From the NCBI GenBank assembly GCA_009926865.1, contig RFOD01000013.1:1-51462 (forward strand): 51,462 nucleotides of DNA, read 5' to 3'. Every line of letters begins with the position of its first letter. Positions within the stretch are counted from its first letter, which is position 1. Position numbers and translations under genes: made by a program. Below are positions 1 through 8,440 of the stretch, piece after piece. The notes beneath the pieces are model-generated. The model did not search any database. It saw only the letters and a list, made by a program, of their open reading frames with translations, and was not told where the DNA came from. The DNA comes from Gammaproteobacteria bacterium. GTDB taxonomy: Bacteria; Pseudomonadota; Gammaproteobacteria; Steroidobacterales; Steroidobacteraceae.

Positions 1-259
1 GGGTCTTTCGGGCCCTGATATCGGCTTTGCCATCCTGCAAAGTCACGGAGGTTTGGGCTACGCCACCGAGGCTGCTCGGGCTGCGATGCAACACGCCCAC
101 ACCACATTGGGGATCACCGAGATCTTTGGCATTACACAGCCCGATAATCAGCGCTCCATACGCACCCTCGGTAAACTCGGATTGCAATTTGTTGAGCGTC
201 GAGCCCTCTCCGAGGGCGGCCCTGACTTAAACATCTACCAAGGACACTGCACACCATGA
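1..259 (+). CDS. GNAT family N-acetyltransferase, C-terminal part (cut by window edge)
   Basis: The open frame enters at base 2 and reads through to a TGA at 257-259, so only about the last 85 residues are present. The visible part has the acetyl-CoA-binding signature of GNAT proteins: 'GFAILQSHGGLGYATEA' resembles the beta4/alpha3 region of RimJ/RimL-type enzymes, and 'ITQPDNQRSIRTLGKLGL' is the usual Asn-x-x-Ser segment followed by the 'LGF/LGL' turn. Such enzymes transfer acetyl from acetyl-CoA to an amine, often a protein N-terminus or small molecule. The substrate cannot be told. The stop overlaps the start of the next gene (ATGA at 256-259), which suggests translational coupling. Confidence 0.8.
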   Translation, partial: GLSGPDIGFAILQSHGGLGYATEAARAAMQHAHTTLGITEIFGITQPDNQRSIRTLGKLGLQFVERRALSEGGPDLNIYQGHCTP

Positions 260-810
260 CGACCACGACATCGACGCCGCACTCAAATCGTTATCACCCC
301 GTCTCGATCGGATTGCATTGGCTAATGTTGCTACTCCTGGCAGCCGTCTACGTGCTGATGGAATTTCGGGATATCTACCCCCGAGGTAGCGAACCACGCG
401 ATCTCATGAAGACGTGGCATTACATGCTCGGTTTAAGTGTCTTATCTTTGGTGATTGTCCGGTTACTCGCTCGCAAACTCTGGGCGGCGCCGGATCCCGT
501 TACAAGCTCGCCGAGCTGGACGATCCCGCTGTCGAAATGGGTGCATATCGGCCTTTATGCCCTAATGATCGGTATGCCAATTGGCGGGTGGGTCATTCTG
601 AGCGCAGAAGGCGAAACCATTCCTTTCTTTGGATGGCAGCTGCCGGCACTCATCGCACCTAACGAGATGCTCGCTGAACAAGTTGAGGAAATTCATGAGC
701 TCGGCTCACGCGTGGGCTACGCCCTGATTGGGCTACACGCTATCGGCGCTCTAGCGCATCATTATCTTTGGCGAGACGGTACTTTGAAGCGGATGTGGTT
801 CAGCCGTTGA
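256..810 (+). CDS. Cytochrome b561 family protein
   Basis: A 184-residue inner-membrane protein with four predicted transmembrane segments (about 15-35, 52-70, 95-115 and 150-170), matching the bacterial cytochrome b561 (CybB) family in length and layout. Histidines at suitable places for two b-type hemes are visible: His14 and His21 ('GLHWLM'), His55 ('TWHYMLG'), a His in 'WVHIGLY' and the 'GLHAIGALAHHYLW' segment of the last helix. The family moves electrons between quinone and periplasmic partners; in E. coli CybB acts as a superoxide:ubiquinone oxidoreductase. The physiological partner here is unknown. The start overlaps the stop of the upstream acetyltransferase by 4 bases. Confidence 0.9.
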   Translation: MTTTTSTPHSNRYHPVSIGLHWLMLLLLAAVYVLMEFRDIYPRGSEPRDLMKTWHYMLGLSVLSLVIVRLLARKLWAAPDPVTSSPSWTIPLSKWVHIGLYALMIGMPIGGWVILSAEGETIPFFGWQLPALIAPNEMLAEQVEEIHELGSRVGYALIGLHAIGALAHHYLWRDGTLKRMWFSR

Positions 811-820
811 GATTTGGCGG

Positions 821-1648
821 TCATCGGCGTGATTCAACCTCATCCGACATGACCATACCTGACCCGGCAGATACCCACTCCGTCAGCACATAACGCAGAT
901 TTCTCACTGGAATCTCGGATTTGATCACGATCCGATGCGGCTCAGTGACCCAAATATCATTGAGACCTGCCAAGCGATAATGCTGCGTCACAAACCGACC
1001 TGCGGGAACTTCTAGAGTCTCTTCACCGATAAACTCAATTTTTAGCGGCACAAAGCGCCCCGACACGGGCTTCGATACATCCGCGCTGGCATCGATCGAC
1101 AGTAACGACACGGTCTGCACCGGCTCGCCTGTCGGATCAAAGCGTGCCGTATGCCATCCATCCGCAGACACAGGGTGCGACCCCATGCTCCAACTCGCCG
1201 GTACCGCAAGCGAATCTGATTGTCGACCTAAGGGACCCGCACTCGTGATCTGTAATTGATGACCCTCGACCCAAAAGTGACCCGATCCTTTGTAGACCCC
1301 CTGATTCCAGTAGCGAACAAACGCCTCTAGAGGATTGAACTGGGCGTCACTACGTAAATTGACGTCAAATAACGCAGATCGCGCGGCCAGATTAGTGAGC
1401 ACATTAAGCGTACGCGAGCCGTCGGCATGTAGCCATAAATCAAACGTCTCCTCTCCTCGCCATTCCTGCGTGTCTAAGGTTTCGTTGCGATAGACCCCAC
1501 GAAAATGAGCCTGTAATGCCGCGTTCAATTGTGTTTTCGCTGACCCTACTGCAAGTTGAGAATCGCTTGCAGCAGCTTCTACCGGTAGAACTAAGAAAAC
1601 AGCGAGGCTACCGACCAATCGCATTAAACTGCCAATACCACTCGTCAT
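821..1648 (-). CDS. Exported protein, DUF3108-like
   Basis: A 275-residue protein with an N-terminal signal sequence: a hydrophobic stretch following Met9-Arg10 ends at a plausible Ala-x-Ala cleavage site near 'VEAAAS'. The start at 1648 overlaps the stop of the upstream MFS gene (ATGA), so the longer in-frame extension inside that gene is rejected. The rest looks like a beta-rich periplasmic protein. Segments such as 'PAGRFVTQHYRLAG' and the C-terminal 'PVRNLRYVLTEW' recall the DUF3108 fold (periplasmic, lipoprotein-carrier-like), but I cannot be certain of that family. It is the last gene of a minus-strand group with a lipoprotein, a DoxX-like protein and an MFS transporter. No enzymatic motif is visible. 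Confidence 0.75.
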   Translation of the reverse strand: MTSGIGSLMRLVGSLAVFLVLPVEAAASDSQLAVGSAKTQLNAALQAHFRGVYRNETLDTQEWRGEETFDLWLHADGSRTLNVLTNLAARSALFDVNLRSDAQFNPLEAFVRYWNQGVYKGSGHFWVEGHQLQITSAGPLGRQSDSLAVPASWSMGSHPVSADGWHTARFDPTGEPVQTVSLLSIDASADVSKPVSGRFVPLKIEFIGEETLEVPAGRFVTQHYRLAGLNDIWVTEPHRIVIKSEIPVRNLRYVLTEWVSAGSGMVMSDEVESRR

Positions 1649-2934
1649 ACTACAACTTCCTCTGTACGAGGCTGCACACGAACCCACAACGCAAACATCA
1701 ACAACACGGCATTCGCCCCAGCCATGATGAGAAAAGGCGCACCCGGACGCCACAGGTCGAAAGCGATGCCCCCTGCCTTGGAGATCACCAAAATACCGAG
1801 CGCTCCAAAGAATCCGACGAAGCCAATCACCGCGCCGCGAATCGCCGCAGGCGCCTCTTGAGCAATCAACACCTGCGACGCGAGAATACCGCTGATCTGT
1901 CCTATGCCGAGCATAGCCGCCGCGACCAAGGTCCAGCCCCCAGCGGTTGGATCGGGCACCAAACCAATCCAACCGTAACCGATGATCGAGAGGATCGTTG
2001 CGATAATGACCATCATGACGCGATCGATCTTATCGGCAAGCCAACCAAAGAAAGGCGCCCAGATTAGCGCGATTCCTTGAACGATACCGAATATAGGCCC
2101 TAACTTGGCGGCCGCTTCCGCTTGGGTGGCCCCTGCCGCTTGCGCCGCGATCTGTACCCACAGCGCCAAAAACAACGCAACGATGACCAGATCTGCACGG
2201 GCGGTAAACGCTGCCGCGTAAGCAAGTGCGATGCGAGGCTTACGAGCCGCCACTAAACCCTGGGTTATCAATGTTTTGAACGGTAATCGCTCGCCGACTT
2301 GATCTGGACGGCCTGGCTTCAGCCCCAACATGATGAGTGCACTGATGGCGCAGATGAATGCGACAGTCAGGTAAGCGGCCCGGCCCGCTTCGGTTTCGGT
2401 CAAGCCATAGCCTGCATACATCTGTGGTAAGCGAACTAATACCACTAGAAAAACCAGCGCGCCGATCGCATTGAGTACAAACGAGATACCCGTGAGTTTG
2501 CCGCGATCCGCATCGACCGGATAGTCAGCAAGTACCGTGGCGAGCATGCCCCCCAGCGAGGCCACCGCGACCGCGAAGATAAGCCGATAGATGAGCAACT
2601 GACCCATATCATTGGCAAAGGGATAAGCGGCATAGGCGAGCGCGGCGAGCGTGAACCCCGTGATATAGACGATGCGTCGCCCCACTCGGTCTGACCAAGC
2701 CCCAAAAAACCCGACCATCAAGAGAGTGACGATCTCCTGCCAGAACTGAAGATCACCTGACACAATCCCGCGCCGCTCTGCGGGAACACCAATGTTCACC
2801 TCGAGCAGATAAGGCTGTAGCGCTGTGAGATAAGTAAAGACGCCAATGCTGACAAATGCCGCCCAGAGATATGCGAGCACATGCGTTCTTTTGACACCCG
2901 GCATTAACTCAATCGGGCCAAATCTTTCGCTCAC
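1645..2934 (-). CDS. MFS transporter
   Basis: A 429-residue major facilitator protein with about 12 hydrophobic segments. The loop between helices 2 and 3 carries a recognisable MFS motif A variant, 'GAWSDRVGRRIVYI', and a second, weaker one lies in the C-terminal half ('GWLADKIDRVMMVI'). The start was set at GTG 2934 because AAGGAG lies at 2941-2946 with a 6-base spacer; an upstream in-frame ATG at 2964 has no such site. The substrate cannot be deduced. The neighbours (DoxX-like membrane protein, lipoprotein, exported beta-rich protein) are of unclear function and give no pathway. The stop overlaps the next gene by 4 bases. Confidence 0.85.
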   Translation of the reverse strand: MSERFGPIELMPGVKRTHVLAYLWAAFVSIGVFTYLTALQPYLLEVNIGVPAERRGIVSGDLQFWQEIVTLLMVGFFGAWSDRVGRRIVYITGFTLAALAYAAYPFANDMGQLLIYRLIFAVAVASLGGMLATVLADYPVDADRGKLTGISFVLNAIGALVFLVVLVRLPQMYAGYGLTETEAGRAAYLTVAFICAISALIMLGLKPGRPDQVGERLPFKTLITQGLVAARKPRIALAYAAAFTARADLVIVALFLALWVQIAAQAAGATQAEAAAKLGPIFGIVQGIALIWAPFFGWLADKIDRVMMVIIATILSIIGYGWIGLVPDPTAGGWTLVAAAMLGIGQISGILASQVLIAQEAPAAIRGAVIGFVGFFGALGILVISKAGGIAFDLWRPGAPFLIMAGANAVLLMFALWVRVQPRTEEVVV

Positions 2935-2940
2935 TATTTT

Positions 2941-2946
2941 CTCCTT
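2941..2946 (-). promoter_or_regulatory. Ribosome binding site for the MFS gene
   Basis: On the minus strand AAGGAG is followed after six bases by GTG at 2934. This strong Shine-Dalgarno site moves the start ten codons inside the longest open frame. Confidence 0.8.
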
Positions 2947-2967
2947 AGCGGATATCGCTTGCACTCA

Positions 2968-3441
2968 CTAACCGAACCAGACCGACGGGTATCTTTGATT
3001 AAAGCGCCGATCTAATCCAAACCAGAGTCCAGTTCGTATCAAAGCAAATGGCAGAAACAGAAGAGTCAAAACAATCAAAGACGCATCGTAATAACCCCCC
3101 ACCGCAAATGACAGCATCATCAACATTGCGGCCACTGATGAGACACGGGTCAACAACCCAAGCAGCAGACCAATTGCGATCAAAGTCTCACCCCAACACA
3201 CATACCAAGCTAGCGGCTGCCAATAGGGAATGCCGATCTGCTCTAAAAAAAGCGCGCCGACACTCTCAGGGTCTATTTCTGCCAGCCGCTCTGTAAATAT
3301 GCGTAACAGCTTGTCCGAAAAAAGATAATTCTGCTGCCATTTATTAATCGCAGCACTTAGAAAAAAAACTGCAAGTAGGTAACGAAACACCAGTAAGGCG
3401 ATCCGCCCCGCTCTCATACCGGCACCCATACCGGAACTCAT
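2968..3441 (-). CDS. DoxX-like membrane protein
   Basis: A 157-residue integral membrane protein with four hydrophobic segments. The opening helix 'LVFRYLLAVFFLSAAINKW' and the 'CWGETLIAIGLLLGLLTR' segment match the DoxX/DoxD superfamily, whose members are four-helix membrane proteins, some of them part of thiosulfate:quinone oxidoreductases or thiol stress systems. The exact role here is unknown. The C-terminus has a basic tail ('GLDRRFNQRYPSVWFG'). The start overlaps the stop of the upstream lipoprotein gene by 4 bases (3438-3441), and the MFS start follows after 33 bases, so the genes probably share a transcript. Confidence 0.75.
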   Translation of the reverse strand: MSSGMGAGMRAGRIALLVFRYLLAVFFLSAAINKWQQNYLFSDKLLRIFTERLAEIDPESVGALFLEQIGIPYWQPLAWYVCWGETLIAIGLLLGLLTRVSSVAAMLMMLSFAVGGYYDASLIVLTLLFLPFALIRTGLWFGLDRRFNQRYPSVWFG

Positions 3442-3974
3442 AAAGGCGCCTTCCCAAGTAATGTCCGAACAAACGCGTAGCCCTCGCGCCGAGTCATCGC
3501 CTCACAACGACCTAACGCGCCTCCCCCTACCGAATACCATTTCCCATCCCGCATATCGATCCGAGCGTCTGGCATCACGATCGTGGCCATTTTTAAATCT
3601 ACCCGCGCCTCGGCGCCTTCGATACGAAGACGTTTTTGCCCGTTGACATCCTCATAAATGCTCAGGGGTCGGTTGTCAGAAGTTTTGGGGCGGATTCGCG
3701 CGATCAGATAGTCCCAAATCGTCGCAATCTGGCCCCACGCACTTTTGGCCTGTAAGCGATAGAGGGTGTAGTTGTCAGAGGCTGCGGATCGATCAGTTTC
3801 TGGCCGACATTGCAGAAAATCATCGCAGGTCGTGCAGTACAAGTTAAATTTTATGGCGTAGCTCTCATCAATAGAGCCCGTAGGCTGGGCGCAACCCACC
3901 AACCCCCAGACCATCACGCAGGCTAGCCACCCTCCCTTGTATCGCACGTTAGAGACTCCTGCATCACTCATCAT
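3438..3974 (-). CDS. Putative lipoprotein of unknown function
   Basis: A 178-residue protein with a type II signal peptide: a hydrophobic stretch followed by a lipobox 'LVGC' with the acceptor cysteine near residue 28. The mature part has several more cysteines ('YCTTCDDFLQC' and one close to the C-terminus), so disulfides or metal binding are possible. I do not recognise the family. It is the first gene of a tightly packed minus-strand group with DoxX-like, MFS and exported proteins. A weak AAGGG precedes the start by about 10 bases; the second Met is an equally possible start. Confidence 0.7.
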   Translation of the reverse strand: MMSDAGVSNVRYKGGWLACVMVWGLVGCAQPTGSIDESYAIKFNLYCTTCDDFLQCRPETDRSAASDNYTLYRLQAKSAWGQIATIWDYLIARIRPKTSDNRPLSIYEDVNGQKRLRIEGAEARVDLKMATIVMPDARIDMRDGKWYSVGGGALGRCEAMTRREGYAFVRTLLGKAPL

Positions 3975-4148
3975 CGGGCCCAGCCCTTTACTTTAGGTGA
4001 GCGAGGGATTCTCTCCCGTCCAACACACTCGCGTGAGCAGTCTGCGGACAAGGAAATGGAGCTCAGCGGCGACATCGCTTGCGCCTGATCACACAGCCCG
4101 TCACAGTTCGGCTACGGGATATAACCGGACTTGGGGGGAGTGGAACGT

Positions 4149-4826
4149 ATGTATGCGCCAATGAAGGGAAAACGATTATTTTGGGTTTTGGTGATACTGG
4201 GAGCGTTCGTTGCCCCAAAAGACGGGCTCCATGCAGCCGAGGCGGTTAGCCCAGATTTTTGTACTCAAGCGCAACAATGGATTGTCGGCACTTCAATCCG
4301 TTCATCAAATAATGTATTTGAAGATTTTGAAGCCTTTACCAAATCGAAGCCGGAAATCGATCCACTGGTCACCACTCAGTACAGCTGGCCACAACGCTCA
4401 AAAGGCGGTGCGGTCATGCAAATCTCCTGCAAGATGAAAACGGCGGATCACTTACAGACCGTATACGGCGCAGAGGTAGCGGGAGCCGATATTGGCTGTC
4501 GAGGCGTCAATACCAAAATTCTTGAGGAGGTGATCGCCAGTATGACGGACGAGGAGCGCGCAGCCATCGTCTTTGTGCCGGGTGAGTCGCTTATTTTTGA
4601 AGATGATATCGTGACTAATCAGGGTCCGGTGTGGCTGGAGCCCTATGCCATGGTCAGACAAGAAGCGAGCCGGTTGATCATCCAAGCCAAGGGCATGCAA
4701 AACGATTGGAACGATGCCCGCTATGCCAACGCACCTGCCCGCTTTCGGGGCACACGCTATTGCCATCTGATTAGCCCTGACTATCTGCGTGCGCTCTTGC
4801 TAGGAGAAACAATCAGCGCATGGTGA
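4149..4826 (+). CDS. Exported protein of unknown function
   Basis: A 225-residue protein with a clear signal peptide: basic 'MKGKR', a hydrophobic core, and a likely cleavage after 'LHAAEA'. ATG 4149 was chosen because GGGGAG ends about 8 bases upstream; ATG 4161 is also possible, and a TTG at 4131 would give a poorer start. Four cysteines lie in the mature chain (in 'PDFCTQ', 'ISCKMK', 'IGCRGV', 'RYCHLI'), which would allow two disulfide bonds in the periplasm. I recognise no family. It stands alone on the plus strand and its end overlaps the convergent glutathione reductase gene by 14 bases. Confidence 0.75.
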   Translation: MYAPMKGKRLFWVLVILGAFVAPKDGLHAAEAVSPDFCTQAQQWIVGTSIRSSNNVFEDFEAFTKSKPEIDPLVTTQYSWPQRSKGGAVMQISCKMKTADHLQTVYGAEVAGADIGCRGVNTKILEEVIASMTDEERAAIVFVPGESLIFEDDIVTNQGPVWLEPYAMVRQEASRLIIQAKGMQNDWNDARYANAPARFRGTRYCHLISPDYLRALLLGETISAW

Positions 4827-6168
4827 CCAGTTCTTCAGCACTAGTGGGGTGAATGGCGATCGTATCGTCAAAGTCGCGTTTGGTGGCCCCCATTTTTATA
4901 GCGACAGCAAATCCCTGCAGCATCTCGTCGGCTCCGGCTCCGATCACATGGCAGCCAATCACTCGCTCCTCGTGACCTTGGGTGATTAACTTCATTTCCG
5001 CACGCGGTTTACGCTGAGTGAGCGCGTGATACATCGGCACGAAGCCTGAGTGATAGATCTTGATTTCTTTGTTTCCATAACGCTCGATAGCCTGCTGTTC
5101 ACTCAAGCCCACCGTGCCAATCGGCGGATGACTGAACACCACGGTGGGAATCAAACTGTAGTCGAGCCGTCGATCTGACATGCCACCCCATAGACGATCC
5201 GCCAAACGCCTACCCGCCGCGATCGCCACGGGCGTCAAGGGTGCATGACCCGTGACATCTCCCAGCGCGTACACGCTCGATACATTGGTCTGTTGCCACG
5301 GATCTACGGCAATAAAACCTCGTGGATCTAACGCGACGCCCGCACGCTCTAAGCCAATATCACTAACGATCGGATCGCGGCCTGCCGCCCAAAATACCGC
5401 ATCAAAAGGCCCTAACACGCGCTGATCCTGCAGCAGTACCCGCAGGCTCCCATCCGTATCTCGCTCAAGCGCGCGAGGGATCGCATGATCATGTAACGCG
5501 ATCCCCTCGTGACGCATGATCGACATCAATCCCTCAGAGAGCATCGAATCGAAATGACGCAGCACTCGGTCCTGACGAAACGCAATGCTTACCTCACTAC
5601 CCATCGCCGCTAACACACCTGCAAATTCCACTGCGACATAGCCACTGCCGAGCAAGCAAACCCGTTGTGGCCGCTCTGCCAACTCAAAAAAATCATCAGA
5701 GGACAAGCCGAGGTTCGCACCAGGGATTGGCGGCATAGCAGGACGTCCACCGGTTGCGACGACAATGCGCTCGGCCTCTAGCGTGACATCGTCTGCTACC
5801 TTCACTGTATTCGCCGACAGCAAACGCGCCCACCCTGAATAGAGCTCGATCTTTTTCTTTGCTAAATTATTGGCATAGATTCCATTAAGCCGTGCGACAT
5901 ACGCATCACGTGCTGCACGTAAGGTAGCCCAGTCATGACTGACCTCCAAGGCGCCGAAACCATAGTCGCTCGCATCATGCAGAGCGTGAGCAATTTGCGC
6001 GGCATTCCACATGACTTTCTTTGGCACACAACCGACATTGACACAGGTTCCGCCAAGCCGGCCTGCCTCAACGATCGCAACCTTAGCGCCGTACTCAACG
6101 GCGCGCTGCGCACAGGCTAAGCCCCCGCTACCCGCGCCGATCACCACTAAATCAAATCGCTCAGTCAT
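4813..6168 (-). CDS. gor: Glutathione-disulfide reductase
   Basis: A 451-residue flavoprotein that reduces glutathione disulfide with NADPH in the cytoplasm. Visible are the N-terminal FAD-binding '[10 protein letters not shown]', the redox disulfide '[13 protein letters not shown]' (Cys42 and Cys47), a second nucleotide-binding glycine motif '[10 protein letters not shown]', the FAD-contacting 'VYALGDVTG', and the C-terminal active-site 'IHPTSAEE' His-Glu pair. Length fits the family (about 450). The start at ATG 6168 has AGGTGG five bases upstream; a GTG at 6177 is less likely. A xenobiotic or related disulfide reductase is possible, but the motif set and length best fit Gor. Confidence 0.92.
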   Translation of the reverse strand: MTERFDLVVIGAGSGGLACAQRAVEYGAKVAIVEAGRLGGTCVNVGCVPKKVMWNAAQIAHALHDASDYGFGALEVSHDWATLRAARDAYVARLNGIYANNLAKKKIELYSGWARLLSANTVKVADDVTLEAERIVVATGGRPAMPPIPGANLGLSSDDFFELAERPQRVCLLGSGYVAVEFAGVLAAMGSEVSIAFRQDRVLRHFDSMLSEGLMSIMRHEGIALHDHAIPRALERDTDGSLRVLLQDQRVLGPFDAVFWAAGRDPIVSDIGLERAGVALDPRGFIAVDPWQQTNVSSVYALGDVTGHAPLTPVAIAAGRRLADRLWGGMSDRRLDYSLIPTVVFSHPPIGTVGLSEQQAIERYGNKEIKIYHSGFVPMYHALTQRKPRAEMKLITQGHEERVIGCHVIGAGADEMLQGFAVAIKMGATKRDFDDTIAIHPTSAEELVTMR

Positions 6169-6259
6169 GAAGCCCACCTGATCATCAATTGCACTGGATT
6201 ATCGATCACAGTTGCATCAAAACGCGCATCCTAACGCGTAGTCCATTAATCTTGTCGTC

Positions 6260-7042
6260 ATGCTCACCACGATAGCGACCTGGAACGTGAATTCCCTACG
6301 CGTGCGCCTGCCGCAATTGCGCGATTGGCTACAGGGCGCTGGGAACGACGCGCCGGACATCATCGCGCTGCAAGAGACCAAACTTGTCGATGAGGACTTC
6401 CCCACCGAGGCCATCGCGGAACTCGGTTATCAGGTCGCTTTTTCAGGCCAACGCACCTACAACGGGGTCGCCATCCTGTCGCGTGATCCAATCGAAACGC
6501 TCAGCTGTGATATCCCGGGCTTTGAAGATCCTCAACGACGCGTGCTGGCGGTGAAAACGCGCGGGCTGACGGTCGTGGATCTCTATGTGCCTAACGGTCA
6601 ATCGGTGGACTCCGATAAATATCAGTACAAACTGACGTGGCTGAGCGCATTACGCACTTGGTTGAGCGCATTGGGCCCGAGCAATAACCCGATGATTGTA
6701 TTGGGGGATTTTAATATCGCACCCGATGATCGAGATGTGCACGATCCGGCGGCTTGGGCTGGCAAAGTACTGGTCAGTGACCCTGAGCGTACGGCGCTCA
6801 CGCGCCTGATGGAGACAGGCCTCGTTGATGTCTTTCGTTCTTTTGAGCAAGCCGAACGCAGTTTCAGTTGGTGGGATTATCGAGCCGCCGGCTTCCGTCG
6901 CAACCTCGGCCTACGTATTGATTTGATTCTGGCGAGCACTGCGCTGGCCGAGCACTGCCTAAGAAGCTGGATCGATAAAGAGCCGCGCCGAGCTGAACGA
7001 CCCTCTGATCACACACCGGTACTCGCGCAGTTCGATCACTAA
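6260..7042 (+). CDS. xth: Exodeoxyribonuclease III
   Basis: A 260-residue member of the ExoIII/AP-endonuclease family, which cuts DNA at abasic sites and trims 3' ends during base-excision repair. The N-terminal 'ATWNVNSLRVRLPQL' is characteristic. Catalytic and metal-binding motifs are present in order: 'LQETKL' (Glu metal ligand), 'YVPNGQ', 'LGDFNIAPDD' (Asp/Asn), and the C-terminal 'SDHTPVLAQF' with the Asp-His pair. Length is normal. The gene is divergent from gor across 91 bases and its end overlaps the convergent peptidase gene by 4 bases. Confidence 0.95.
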   Translation: MLTTIATWNVNSLRVRLPQLRDWLQGAGNDAPDIIALQETKLVDEDFPTEAIAELGYQVAFSGQRTYNGVAILSRDPIETLSCDIPGFEDPQRRVLAVKTRGLTVVDLYVPNGQSVDSDKYQYKLTWLSALRTWLSALGPSNNPMIVLGDFNIAPDDRDVHDPAAWAGKVLVSDPERTALTRLMETGLVDVFRSFEQAERSFSWWDYRAAGFRRNLGLRIDLILASTALAEHCLRSWIDKEPRRAERPSDHTPVLAQFDH

Positions 7043-7755
7043 AGCGCGGACGAGCCGAGCGTCTGCGGCGGTGAATCCACCGCACCGATAAAGCGCCGAT
7101 ACCACTCGTCCAAATGGGCGCGTAACGGCGCGTAACCCTCGATCCGTAAATGATCATAGTGGCTCGTCTCATCGAGCAATTGCGCGAGGAGTTCGGCGGT
7201 CAGCTCACGTTCGCAGTCGAGCGCTACAGGCGCGTAACTGATATGCCAAGGCTCAGGACACACCCCACCGCGATCTGTGCGATAAGGCTGATAAAAGCCA
7301 AAGTCATGCATACGCCGTTGTAGCCACGCATGTAAGCGGCCACACGGCCCGTCCGGCGCATACTCCTCGGGCAGCAACTGCACGGCGTCAGGTTCCAACC
7401 TGTCACGATCATACACATCGCAATCCGTACCCCAGTGGTGACGACTCGCCCCCGGCATAGCCGACCACCGCGAAATCGCTTCTATCTTCGCTAGCGGCGA
7501 GAGTGTCGAGCCATCAATGATTTCGCCGATTGAGTTACGTAAGGGCCTCTCCAAGCGATATTTCGCATTCCAAATGCTGCGCTGACGCGAAAAATCTCGC
7601 CAACCGCTAGCGACCCTGAGATCAATCCCCTCTTCTGCCGCCGCCTCGCGCATATGCAATAAGGCTTCCGCAGCCCTCGCGTGAAGGCGACAGCCCAATT
7701 CAGAGACGTCGATAACATGATCGCCTGTTCGTCCCGTCAGCGCGAACGGATCCAT
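7039..7755 (-). CDS. M15 family D-alanyl-D-alanine carboxypeptidase (VanY/LdcB type)
   Basis: A 238-residue zinc peptidase of the M15B family. The motifs are 'ASGWRDFSRQ', 'SRHHWGTDCDVYD' (zinc ligands His and Asp in the SxHxxGxxxD pattern) and 'CPEPWHISY' (catalytic Glu and third zinc ligand His). Such enzymes trim peptidoglycan stem peptides by removing a terminal D-Ala. No signal peptide is visible, so if it acts on the cell wall its export is unexplained; a cytoplasmic role in murein recycling is an alternative. The downstream DsbA-like gene starts only beyond an opposite promoter, but its coding region lies 3 bases upstream of this start, so the two probably form an operon. Confidence 0.88.
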   Translation of the reverse strand: MDPFALTGRTGDHVIDVSELGCRLHARAAEALLHMREAAAEEGIDLRVASGWRDFSRQRSIWNAKYRLERPLRNSIGEIIDGSTLSPLAKIEAISRWSAMPGASRHHWGTDCDVYDRDRLEPDAVQLLPEEYAPDGPCGRLHAWLQRRMHDFGFYQPYRTDRGGVCPEPWHISYAPVALDCERELTAELLAQLLDETSHYDHLRIEGYAPLRAHLDEWYRRFIGAVDSPPQTLGSSAL

Positions 7756-7758
7756 ACG

Positions 7759-8406
7759 TCAGCGACTCGCCTCTTTCATATCTGCTTGAGTCTGGCAAGC
7801 ATCAATAGCACGGAAAAAAACATCCAAAGGCTGTGCTCCCGAAAAAGCAAACCGACGATCAAAAATAAAAGTAGGCACCCCGCTGATCTGCCAGTCTCGC
7901 GCCTGCTGCTCAAGGTAAGCCACTTGCTGCACGCAATCCGCATCAGACAACGTCTGTTCGGCGTCTCGATGAGAGAGCCCTACCTCTTCAGCCAAAGAGA
8001 TCAATGTTGCTTGATCACCGATATCTTTGCCCTCGGTAAAGTAGGCGCGAAAAAGCCGATCTAGCAATGGTGTCTGCAAAGATGGCGAGGCTTTCTCAAG
8101 CAGCATATGCGCTCGTCGTGTATTGGGCGAACGCGCAATAGCCTCAAAATTAAACTGCAATCCCAAAGATTCGCCCAGCTGCGTTAACTGCTGCTGAGCA
8201 GAATCAAACTTGGATAGGTCGCCAAACCGCTCTAACATATATTCGCGTCTATCTCGCCCCTCTACCGGCATCGACGGATTCAGCTCAAACGGCAACCAGC
8301 GCACCGTGATATCGGCCGTCGGACGCGCCTGCTTCGCGGCAGCCAGACGCGCATAGCCCAGGTAGCACCAGGGACAGATCAGATCGGAGTACACCTCGAT
8401 TTGCAC
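7759..8406 (-). CDS. DsbA family oxidoreductase, FrnE-like
   Basis: A 215-residue protein of the DsbA/2-hydroxychromene-2-carboxylate isomerase superfamily. The thioredoxin-type active site 'CPWC' (Cys11 and Cys14) sits in 'YSDLICPWCYLG', typical of cytoplasmic FrnE-like proteins; the cis-Pro loop is 'SGVPTFIFD'. No signal peptide is present. GTG 8406 was chosen because it places the first beta strand at the N-terminus as in relatives; GTG 8421 is possible, and neither has a good ribosome binding site. It lies 3 bases upstream of the M15 peptidase gene. Only about 34 bases separate it from the divergent ABC-F gene. Confidence 0.85.
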   Translation of the reverse strand: MQIEVYSDLICPWCYLGYARLAAAKQARPTADITVRWLPFELNPSMPVEGRDRREYMLERFGDLSKFDSAQQQLTQLGESLGLQFNFEAIARSPNTRRAHMLLEKASPSLQTPLLDRLFRAYFTEGKDIGDQATLISLAEEVGLSHRDAEQTLSDADCVQQVAYLEQQARDWQISGVPTFIFDRRFAFSGAQPLDVFFRAIDACQTQADMKEASR

Positions 8407-8440
8407 GCCGCAAGCATACACAAGCTCGTAGAATTCGCGG

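Noticed and set aside
1649-1972. N-terminal extension of the DUF3108-like protein
   Set aside because: It is antisense-free but lies wholly inside the MFS gene in another frame; the signal peptide begins at 1648.
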